Position numbers and translations under genes: made by a program
Notes under the pieces: generated by a model
Database searches by the model: none
Seen by the model: the letters and a program-made list of their open reading frames with translations, nothing else
Told to the model about the DNA's origin: nothing
Source: Melioribacteraceae bacterium
GTDB lineage: Bacteria; Bacteroidota; Ignavibacteria; Ignavibacteriales; Melioribacteraceae
Length of the DNA stretch: 64,000 nt
Reading direction: 5' to 3'
Assembly (NCBI GenBank): GCA_011525875.1
Contig: WYBN01000009.1
Coordinates: 186,001 to 250,000, forward strand
Part shown: positions 36,003 through 43,325 of the stretch, one piece after another
How the letters are laid out: every line of letters starts with the position of its first letter
Numbering within the stretch: the first letter of the stretch is position 1

Positions 36003-38222
36003 TTACTCCCCGGGGTTTTCGTTTAGTGTTTCGGGCAAATGCAGCGGCGTTCTGAATTCATCCGGAATTTTTCTTTGTCTTAACTCTTCGGCAATCCTTT
36101 TCGCACCAGCAATATAATCTATAATCTGCATCATGCCGCTTGAGGAAACCGATACCATTCTATTTTCTTCGGGCAAGAAGATGATGTTTCCTTTGATGCT
36201 TTCAATGTTGCCGTCGAAAGCAATTCCGATAAATTCAGCGTTCGAGTTGATTACAGGGCTTCCCGAGCTGCCGCCGGTGATATCGTGAGTGCTAATAAAA
36301 TTATAGGAAGTAGAAGGATCGAATCCTTCGGCAGGCGTAACCCATCTTGGTGTTAAACTCCATGGAAAGTTGCCTTGATTGGAATAGTATCTATCGTACA
36401 TGCCGTAAAATGTGGTTGTGGTCGGAGCAACTGTTCCGTTATAATTATAGCTCTTCATTATACCGTCGCTAATCCGCAAAGTAAAAGTTGCATCGGGGGG
36501 AATGCTTGTGCCGTAAACTTCGTAGTAAGCCCGCCCCAATTCATCTTCAAGAACCTTTTCTGAATCCGAGATTTCTTTTGCCATCTTATCGAGGGATGCG
36601 AGCCTGTCTTCAGCGGTCAATAAAAATTTAATAAAAGGATCTTTTGAATTAAGTATTGCCTGAGAGCCGGCTTTAACGAGATTCAAAACGTTCTCCTTAT
36701 CATTAAGAGTAGTTTTATTCAGCAAATAATTTGCAGCCGCATCGCCGGTTAATCCATTTGAAAAATTTTTCACAACTTTATGATTGCTGCTGATGTTCAT
36801 TACCAAATAATTGCAGAAAAGTTTTGTTTTCATTTTCTCAACGGGTGCATCAAGATTATCAGGGAAAAGCGAATTTATTGTCGAGTCAATTTTCTCTGCT
36901 TTGTAATCGGCAGTTCTTTGTTCTTCTGGAAGCTCAAGTTCTTTCGCAAGCTTAATAAGATTTCTTGCGATTCTAAAATATACCGGGGCTGCCTGTCCTA
37001 CTCTAAGTGCAAATCTTTCGGGCGATAGTTTTCTTAATTCGTCGTTAAGATTTTTTATTCCATCCCAAATATGACCATATTTATTATTCAATTCAGGATT
37101 TGAAGCAACGGCATCCTTAAACTTTTTCTCAAAGTCTCTTTTACGAGCCATCAGGTACGGGTCAACTAAAGCCCGGTAAGTTTCACCAAAAACTTTGGCT
37201 GAATTTCCCCGCGCAACAATGATTGAATTAAACTCATCAGCTCGTTCAGGATAAAGCGGAAGAAGTTCTTCGTATAGTCTGACAATTCCCTCGGTTTCGA
37301 ATGCACGGTTTCTATAGACGAAATCTCTGAAATATTCGAGTTGAGCTACAGTTTTAAGACGGAATGTTGATCCAGGATTTCCCACAACAAATAACGGCTC
37401 ACCTTCGGCGGGGCCGTCGTGATTGAAGGCGAAAAAGTTTTTTGTTTTCAGCGGTTCTCCGTTTTCATCATAAGCTCTCATTAAAGCAAAGTCGGGATTA
37501 TAGCGGGGATAAGTGAAATTATCCGGATGTCCGCCCCACAGTCCCATATCTGTTTCAAGAACAAGAACTGCGCGCACGTCATTATACCTTTTATATCCGT
37601 AAAGCGAAAATTTTCCGCCGTTGTAAAGTGAAACTACACGAGGCGTTAAGCCGGTTTCTTCCTTAAGTCTATTTTCTATTTCGGAAATTATTTTCGCTTT
37701 TACAAGCTGTTTGTCGTCGTTAATTCCAGCCGCATTAAGAGCTCTAAGGATTTCCTCAGTTACATCTTCGATATGGACTACTTGATCGACGAATAAATTT
37801 GGAACTCTTCTTTCCTTGTGGAGTGAATCAGCATAAAAGCCGAATGCATTGATGCCCTCACCTTCTTTTTCGAATCGTGAAGTAATGAAATCAACACAAT
37901 GATGATTTGTTAGAATCAGCCCGTCTTCGGAAACAAATGAAGCGCTGCACCAGTTAGCAAATTTCAGCGTTGAAAGCCTTACATGTTCCAGCCATTCATC
38001 AGTCGGACGGAAAGAATAAGTTTCTTCAAAATAATCGAGCGGGGCATGCTCGAAAGTCCACATCTTGCCGGTATCAAATTTTTTCGACTGCACAGTATCA
38101 AAATTACTATGCAGGGGATAATGAATTGAATGCTCGACAGTTTTCTCCGAACCGGCACAAGACCAAATTGTGATCAAAGCCGTCAAAACCAATGATAAAA
38201 ATCTGAATGAAACCGTTTTCAT
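36003..38222 (-). CDS. S46 family dipeptidyl peptidase (DPP7/DPP11-like), first copy
   Basis: The 739-residue protein probably starts at the ATG at 38222, which has AGGATC upstream and opens a lipoprotein-type signal (hydrophobic run ending TIWSC). An in-frame ATG at 38264 lies inside a candidate -7 promoter box and is not used here. The S46 motifs are complete: LTNHHC for the catalytic His (about 107-108) and GGSSGSP for Ser653. It is a paralogue of the next gene and heads a three-gene operon with it and an NlpC/P60 protein. A lipid anchor would hold this copy at a membrane while the other is soluble; this is inference. Confidence 0.92.
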   Translation of the reverse strand: MKTVSFRFLSLVLTALITIWSCAGSEKTVEHSIHYPLHSNFDTVQSKKFDTGKMWTFEHAPLDYFEETYSFRPTDEWLEHVRLSTLKFANWCSASFVSEDGLILTNHHCVDFITSRFEKEGEGINAFGFYADSLHKERRVPNLFVDQVVHIEDVTEEILRALNAAGINDDKQLVKAKIISEIENRLKEETGLTPRVVSLYNGGKFSLYGYKRYNDVRAVLVLETDMGLWGGHPDNFTYPRYNPDFALMRAYDENGEPLKTKNFFAFNHDGPAEGEPLFVVGNPGSTFRLKTVAQLEYFRDFVYRNRAFETEGIVRLYEELLPLYPERADEFNSIIVARGNSAKVFGETYRALVDPYLMARKRDFEKKFKDAVASNPELNNKYGHIWDGIKNLNDELRKLSPERFALRVGQAAPVYFRIARNLIKLAKELELPEEQRTADYKAEKIDSTINSLFPDNLDAPVEKMKTKLFCNYLVMNISSNHKVVKNFSNGLTGDAAANYLLNKTTLNDKENVLNLVKAGSQAILNSKDPFIKFLLTAEDRLASLDKMAKEISDSEKVLEDELGRAYYEVYGTSIPPDATFTLRISDGIMKSYNYNGTVAPTTTTFYGMYDRYYSNQGNFPWSLTPRWVTPAEGFDPSTSYNFISTHDITGGSSGSPVINSNAEFIGIAFDGNIESIKGNIIFLPEENRMVSVSSSGMMQIIDYIAGAKRIAEELRQRKIPDEFRTPLHLPETLNENPGE

Positions 38223-38261
38223 TTTTGATCCTATTAGTGATTTAAAAATAAATGTGATGTT

Positions 38262-38269
38262 CAAAATTA
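38262..38269 (-). promoter_or_regulatory. Candidate -7 box (TAATTTTG) of the S46 operon
   Basis: The minus strand reads TAATTTTG, matching the Bacteroidota consensus TAnnTTTG, 40 bp before the chosen ATG at 38222. No convincing -33 element is visible. Confidence 0.45.
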
Positions 38270-38333
38270 GCTGTTATGTAAATGTTATGAAAATAAAAAA
38301 GGGCGGGAAAATGATAAATTGATACTTGGAGGA

Positions 38334-38645
38334 TTAAATAAAAGCATCCGGGAAATAATGCGGAACAATTTTTTTTTCGTCCTCTCGTGTGCCTGTACAG
38401 AGAGAACATTTCTTCACATAAAATATAACCGGAAGTTCAAGCGGATCGGAATAGATAAAATTAATTACCGACTGACAGTTCTCGCATTGCACCATGTGAT
38501 GAGTGTGCATTTTCTCCCTGCATGCCGGGCAGAGTAAACCTGCTTCCCCTAATATTTCTCTTGACTCAAACGGAAAAATTGACTTACATTTTGTATTATT
38601 ACAACAAGCAAATTTTTGGTTAGCGGTAGAATTTTTAGATATCAC
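38334..38645 (-). CDS. Small cysteine-rich (zinc-ribbon-like) protein
   Basis: The 103-residue protein has four cysteine clusters: ACCNNTKC, LCPAC, CENC and CSLC, plus a KMHTHHM histidine patch. Two zinc ribbons could form. I do not recognise the family. The only start that keeps the first cluster is a GTG, with GGAGG only 2 bases before it, which is too close for ordinary initiation; see findings. It is divergent from the phosphohexomutase gene and could be a regulator or metal-binding accessory protein. Confidence 0.6.
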   Translation of the reverse strand: MISKNSTANQKFACCNNTKCKSIFPFESREILGEAGLLCPACREKMHTHHMVQCENCQSVINFIYSDPLELPVIFYVKKCSLCTGTREDEKKIVPHYFPDAFI

Positions 38646-38753
38646 AACCTCCGATAAATTGATATGTAAAGTTAGAATGTTTTAATAAAGATTACTATGC
38701 AAAAAATACTGCTCCCGCTTAAAATTAACTTTAAATAATATTCAGGAGTTTTA

Positions 38754-40100
38754 ATGTCAAAAATAAGCAGTTTCAAAGCTTACGATATTAGGGGAAAAGT
38801 TCCTTCAGAACTTAATAATGAACTTGCCTATAAGGTTGGAAGGGCTTTCGCTAAATTCTTAAATGCAGAAAAGGTCGTAATAGGAAGAGATGTCAGAAAA
38901 TCATCGCCTGAACTATCACAGTCGTTAACCAAAGGTTTGAATGATGCAGGTTGCAGCGTAATTGATCTTGGACTGTGCGGCACCGAAATGGTCTATTTCG
39001 CAACGCCTTTTTTCGATGCTGACGGCGGAATAATGATTACCGCAAGTCATAACCCGCCTGAGTATAACGGATTAAAATTTGTTAAGAAAGGCTCTCTGCC
39101 GATGGGTTACAGCTCGGGCTTGAATGTGATCGAAAAAATGATTCTTGATGATGACATCGGGGAAATTTCTACCAAGAAAGGGGATATACAAAGCCGGGAA
39201 GTAATGCGGGATTTTATCGAAAATCTTTCCAGATTTTATAACCCCGCAAAGATAAAACCCTACAGAGTAGTCGTTAACGCCGGGAATGGATGCGTAGGCC
39301 CTGCGCTTGATGCAATCGAAGATAAGCTGCCTATAAATATGATTAAAATTTTTCATGAACCCGATTCGGATTTCCCGAACGGCGTACCTAATCCTCTGCT
39401 TCCGGAGAACCGGCAGCCGACAGTCGATGCTATTAGAGAACACAAAGCAGATTTAGCCGTTGCCTGGGACGGCGATTATGACAGGTGTTTTTTCTTTGAT
39501 GAGAAAGGTAATTTTATCGAAGGCTATTACATTGTTGGTCTACTTGCTAAATCAATCTTAAAGAAAAATCCCGGAGAAAAGATTGTGCACGACCCGAGGC
39601 TTATATGGAATACCATTGGCGAAGTGCAAAAAGCTGGCGGCGAGGCTGTGGTATCAAAAAGCGGACATGCTTTTATCAAGGAAAAAATGCGAGAAGTCAA
39701 TGCAATCTACGGCGGCGAAATGTCAGCTCATCATTATTTCAGAGATAATGCTTACTCTGACAGCGGAATGATACCCTTCCTGCTTATTATTCAGCTTATG
39801 TCCGATGAAAACAAACCACTATCTGAGCTTGTGGGTGAAATGATTAGAAATTACCCCTGTTCCGGTGAAATAAACACTACGATAGAAAACCCTGCCGTCA
39901 AGATTGAAGAGATTAAGTTAAAATACACCGGCGGAATTCTTGATACACTTGACGGTGTCAGCGTTGAGTACGACAACTGGCGTTTCAATGTGCGTATGAG
40001 CAATACCGAACCATTAATCAGATTAAATGTGGAATCTAAATTAGATGAAAAGCTAATGAAACAGAAAACAGAAGAAATTCTGGAAATAATCAGAAGTTGA
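38754..40100 (+). CDS. Phosphomannomutase / phosphoglucomutase
   Basis: The 448-residue alpha-D-phosphohexomutase has four domains. The active-site phosphoserine lies in TASHNPPEYNG, the metal-binding loop is DGDYDRC, the sugar-specificity loop is GGEMSAHHYF, and the phosphate-binding loop is SNTEPLIRLN. GEMSAHH fits enzymes of the ManB/AlgC group acting on mannose and glucose phosphates. It supplies sugar nucleotides for envelope glycans. CAGGAG precedes the ATG, and TAACTTTA 28 bp upstream is a near match to the -7 box. Confidence 0.93.
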   Translation: MSKISSFKAYDIRGKVPSELNNELAYKVGRAFAKFLNAEKVVIGRDVRKSSPELSQSLTKGLNDAGCSVIDLGLCGTEMVYFATPFFDADGGIMITASHNPPEYNGLKFVKKGSLPMGYSSGLNVIEKMILDDDIGEISTKKGDIQSREVMRDFIENLSRFYNPAKIKPYRVVVNAGNGCVGPALDAIEDKLPINMIKIFHEPDSDFPNGVPNPLLPENRQPTVDAIREHKADLAVAWDGDYDRCFFFDEKGNFIEGYYIVGLLAKSILKKNPGEKIVHDPRLIWNTIGEVQKAGGEAVVSKSGHAFIKEKMREVNAIYGGEMSAHHYFRDNAYSDSGMIPFLLIIQLMSDENKPLSELVGEMIRNYPCSGEINTTIENPAVKIEEIKLKYTGGILDTLDGVSVEYDNWRFNVRMSNTEPLIRLNVESKLDEKLMKQKTEEILEIIRS

Positions 40101-40180
40101 TTCAAAAAAGTTTTGCAAATAATTAACACTTTACTTTAATTGCCGTCTAAAGAAATAAATTTATTTTAGGGAGAATATTT

Positions 40181-40399
40181 ATGGCTAACGAAAAAGACAA
40201 AACAATAGATGTTGATAAACTGCTCAAGAATAAATTAAAAGCAGTTAGTATTGCCGATCTCGAGAAGGGAATTTCGAAGGTGGTATCGGAACTGGTCGGC
40301 GAGGATTACAAATGCTCGGTCAACGATATTAAGTATTCAATGTTCAGCGGCGCTGATTTCCACGTTAAAATTGAATTGACGTACAACCCGGAAGATTAA
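40181..40399 (+). CDS. Small conserved-looking protein of unknown function
   Basis: The 72-residue acidic protein has the pattern VDKLLKNKLKAVSI followed by a short alpha/beta region ending KIELTYNPED. No family is recognised. AGGGAGA is well placed before the ATG and a strong terminator follows immediately, so it is very likely a real monocistronic gene. It has no signal peptide and no cysteine motif. Confidence 0.7.
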   Translation: MANEKDKTIDVDKLLKNKLKAVSIADLEKGISKVVSELVGEDYKCSVNDIKYSMFSGADFHVKIELTYNPED

Positions 40400-40400
40400 A

Positions 40401-40434
40401 TTAATTTCCCCCGCTCAATGGCGGGGGAGATTAA
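40401..40434. terminator. Bidirectional terminator
   Basis: CCCCCGC (40408-40414) pairs with GCGGGGG (40421-40427), and ATTAAT-type flanks extend the pairing. It lies between the convergent 72-residue protein gene and the YebC gene. Confidence 0.88.
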
Positions 40435-41145
40435 TTACTGCATATTATGATAGACCGACTGAACGTCGTCGTCTTCTTCAATTGCCTCGATTAGTTCGTT
40501 CACTTCTTTCTGCTGTTCTTCGTCCAAATCTTTGTAATTATTAGGAATGTACTGGAATTCCGTCGCGCTTATTTCCAGTTCTTTTTCTTCAAGAGCCTTC
40601 TGCATATTGCCGAATTCCTGAAATGGAGTATAGATATAAAAGAAATCATCGTCGTGTGAGAATTCATCAAGCCCGGAGTCTATTAGTTCAAGCTCAAGTG
40701 TCTCAATCTCTACTTCACTCTTTCTTAAGACTTTGAACAGGGCTTTTCTTTCAAACATAAAAGTTATTGATCCAGTACTGCCGAGAGCGCCGTTGTGTTT
40801 CCGGAAATAATGCCGGATGCTCGCCACAGTTCTTGTAGGATTATCCGTTGCACATTCAATTATCATTCCGACCCCGTGCGGACCGTAACCTTCATAAATT
40901 ATTTCTTGATAACCTGCAGTATCTTTTGAAGATGCCCTCTTGATAGCGGCTTCCACTTTATCCTTAGGCATATTAACTGTTTTAGCGTTTTGAACGGCAA
41001 GTCTGAGTTTTGAATTACTTTTCGGGTCAGATCCGCCGGCTTTAACAGCAATCTCAATGTCTTTCCGTATTCTGTTGAAAGCTTTAGACATTTTTGCATA
41101 TCGAGCAAACATCTTATGCTTTCTTGTTTCGAAAATTCTTCCCAT
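40435..41145 (-). CDS. YebC/PmpR (TACO1) family protein
   Basis: The 236-residue protein has the three-domain YebC architecture: the N-terminal helical domain with ARYAKMSKAFNRIRKDI, the VNMPKDKVEAAIKRA region, and YEGYGPHGVGMIIEC with TRTVASIRHYFRKHNGALG. Family members were described as DNA-binding regulators and, more recently, as ribosome-associated factors helping translation through proline stretches. Which role applies cannot be told. The gene is isolated, with a candidate promoter at 41190-41197. Confidence 0.93.
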   Translation of the reverse strand: MGRIFETRKHKMFARYAKMSKAFNRIRKDIEIAVKAGGSDPKSNSKLRLAVQNAKTVNMPKDKVEAAIKRASSKDTAGYQEIIYEGYGPHGVGMIIECATDNPTRTVASIRHYFRKHNGALGSTGSITFMFERKALFKVLRKSEVEIETLELELIDSGLDEFSHDDDFFYIYTPFQEFGNMQKALEEKELEISATEFQYIPNNYKDLDEEQQKEVNELIEAIEEDDDVQSVYHNMQ

Positions 41146-41189
41146 ATATTCTCACAAATTATTTGAAATTATTACTCTTATTTTCTTAG

Positions 41190-41197
41190 CAAATTTA
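41190..41197 (-). promoter_or_regulatory. Candidate -7 box (TAAATTTG) of the YebC gene
   Basis: TAAATTTG on the minus strand matches TAnnTTTG and lies 45 bp upstream of the ATG. No clear -33 element is visible. Confidence 0.42.
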
Positions 41198-41238
41198 AGA
41201 ATTTAGCACGAAATATTTCGGAATTAAAAGCTGGGGGG

Positions 41239-41260
41239 GAGATTTCATGAATGAAATCTC
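41239..41260. repeat. 22-bp inverted repeat upstream of the YebC promoter
   Basis: GAGATTTCAT and its exact complement ATGAAATCTC are separated by GA. The dyad lies between the YebC -7 box and the terminator of the OPT operon and has no T run. It could be an operator or a cruciform-prone spacer. Confidence 0.7.
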
Positions 41261-41267
41261 TACTTTA

Positions 41268-41308
41268 AAGAAAACCTCCGAGGTTTTTTTGATGAACTCC
41301 GGAGGTTT
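41268..41308 (-). terminator. Terminator of the SCO-TPPII-OPT gene run
   Basis: AAACCTCCG (minus strand from 41308) pairs with CGGAGGTTT (41280-41272) across a 19-nt loop, then TCTTT follows. It is located 34 bp after the OPT stop. Confidence 0.75.
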
Positions 41309-41342
41309 AATTAGAAAGATTCTTCTTCTACTTACTTTTAGA

Positions 41343-43325
41343 TTATTCCTTCTTTGCTTTCAAAGTATCCCAAACCATATATGCGGCTATGGCTGCGAAC
41401 ATAAATATTGATAATATTTCGGCGCCGTGGCTTTCAGCCCATTCACCTAACCGCCAGTCAAATTCAAGATACCGCAGAATTGCGCTCAACACGCCCATTA
41501 AAGCGCCGCCGGCTATAAAACCTGATGCAATTAGCGTCCCTCTTTCTCTGCGTGCACGGTTTAAATCTTGGTCTTTACTTCTTGTAGAAACAAAATGAGC
41601 AATTATTCCGCCGACTAACAGAGGAGTATTCAATTCAAGCGGGAGATACATGCCAAGTGCAAATGCAAGCGCAGGAACGCCTATCATTGTAAGAATTAAT
41701 GCCATAAAAGCGCCGGATAAATAAAGCATCCATGGAGCCGGCTGGTTAGACATCAATGGTTGAATTACAGCAGCCATCGCATTAGCCTGCGGGGCAACAA
41801 GCGCATCAGGTCCGGTAAATCCGTAAGTTTCGTTCAATACCATTATGATCCAGGCAACGGTAGCCGCCGAGAAAATTGTACCGAGAAATTTCCACCTTTC
41901 CTGTTTATAGGGAGATGAACCCAGCCAATAACCAATCTTCAAATCAGTTATAAAAGCCCCTGCCTGTGATAATGCCGTACAAACAACCCCGCCTATTATC
42001 AATGCTGAAACCATTCCTGCCGGTCCGGATAAACCTATTGAAACCAATATTACCGAAGAGAGAATGAGAGTCATTAATGTCATTCCAGATACCGGATTTG
42101 TACCGACTATGGCAATAGCAGTTGCAGCTACAGTAGTGAAGAGGAAAGAAATAATTAAAGCGATTAGCAAACCTACAAATGCATGCCCTGCATTATCAAC
42201 AACGCCAAACATAAAGAATAAGAAAATCAAAACTGCAGTTAAGATAATACCTCCGGCAACAAATCCCATCGGCAGATCGCGTTGTGTTCTTACATTATTT
42301 CCTTCAATGTTCTTCTTGCCGAAAATTTCATTATAACCGAGTATAAAAGATTTTTTAATTATGCCCGAAGAACGGATAATTCCTATCAAGCCTGCCATTG
42401 CAATTCCGCCGATACCAATATGCCTGACATAATTCCTGAAGATAGTTTCTGGGGACATATCTTTTATTAACACAGTGATATTTGCCCCGATTGGGCTGGT
42501 AATATAGTCGCCAAGATAAGCGAAGATTGGAATTATCAAGTACCAAGATACGAAGGAACCAGCCGCAATAATCGCAGTGTATTTTAATCCGACGATGTAG
42601 CCAAGACCTAAAATCGCAGAGCTGATATTTAATCTGAATTCGAGTTTCAATTTATCTGCAAGAGCCTCACCCGCAGGAAGAACTTTTGTAGTGAACACTT
42701 CAGACCAAGCTCCGAATGTTGCAACGACAAAGTCGTATAAGCCTCCTATCAAACCGCTGATTACAAGTACAAAAGCCTGGCTTCCGCCTTTTTCACCAGC
42801 AACGAGGACTTCGGTAGTTGCAGTAGCTTCAGGGAAGGGGAATTTTCCATGCATTTCAGACACAAAATATTTTCGGAAAGGTATTAGGAATAATATTCCT
42901 AAGAATCCGCCGAGCATCGACGCCATAAAAACCTGGAAGAAGCTTACTTCCAGTTCGAGAATATACAGAGCGGGAATAGTAAAGATAGCTCCGGCTACTA
43001 TTGTGCCTGAGGTTGCTCCGATTGACTGAATAATCACATTTTCGCCGAGTGCATCTTTACGCTTAAATGCAGCCGACAAACCAACGGCGATAATCGCAAT
43101 CGGTATTGCCGCTTCGAATACCTGACCGATTTTTAATCCGAGATATGCAGCGGCTGCAGTGAAGAAAACTGCCATTATTAGACCGAGAAAAACAGACCTG
43201 AAATTTACTTCCGGATATTCTCTATCCGGCAGCATTACCGGGGCGTATTCTTCTCCGGGTTTTAACTCTGTGTAAGCATTTAGGGGTAAACCAACAGGTT
43301 TTTGTCCGGGGATATGTTCACTCAT
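41343..43325 (-). CDS. OPT family oligopeptide transporter
   Basis: The 660-residue polytopic membrane protein has about 14-16 helices. OPT-family features include the N-terminal FRSVFLGLIMAVFFTAAAAYLGLK segment, KFPFPEATATTEVL and GTNPVSGMTL. OPT proteins import small peptides or metal-peptide chelates with protons. The ATG overlaps the stop of the TPPII-like protease gene (ATGA, 4 bp) with GGAGG in front, so protease and transporter are coupled. Uptake of the tri- or oligopeptides released by that protease is the obvious hypothesis; metal-peptide uptake is an alternative given the copper genes upstream. Confidence 0.9.
   Translation of the reverse strand: MSEHIPGQKPVGLPLNAYTELKPGEEYAPVMLPDREYPEVNFRSVFLGLIMAVFFTAAAAYLGLKIGQVFEAAIPIAIIAVGLSAAFKRKDALGENVIIQSIGATSGTIVAGAIFTIPALYILELEVSFFQVFMASMLGGFLGILFLIPFRKYFVSEMHGKFPFPEATATTEVLVAGEKGGSQAFVLVISGLIGGLYDFVVATFGAWSEVFTTKVLPAGEALADKLKLEFRLNISSAILGLGYIVGLKYTAIIAAGSFVSWYLIIPIFAYLGDYITSPIGANITVLIKDMSPETIFRNYVRHIGIGGIAMAGLIGIIRSSGIIKKSFILGYNEIFGKKNIEGNNVRTQRDLPMGFVAGGIILTAVLIFLFFMFGVVDNAGHAFVGLLIALIISFLFTTVAATAIAIVGTNPVSGMTLMTLILSSVILVSIGLSGPAGMVSALIIGGVVCTALSQAGAFITDLKIGYWLGSSPYKQERWKFLGTIFSAATVAWIIMVLNETYGFTGPDALVAPQANAMAAVIQPLMSNQPAPWMLYLSGAFMALILTMIGVPALAFALGMYLPLELNTPLLVGGIIAHFVSTRSKDQDLNRARRERGTLIASGFIAGGALMGVLSAILRYLEFDWRLGEWAESHGAEILSIFMFAAIAAYMVWDTLKAKKE

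Noticed and set aside
38319..38685. Plus-strand ORFs opposite the zinc-ribbon gene
   Set aside because: They read the complement of the cysteine-rich gene and have no ribosome-binding site; the minus strand encodes paired CxxC motifs.
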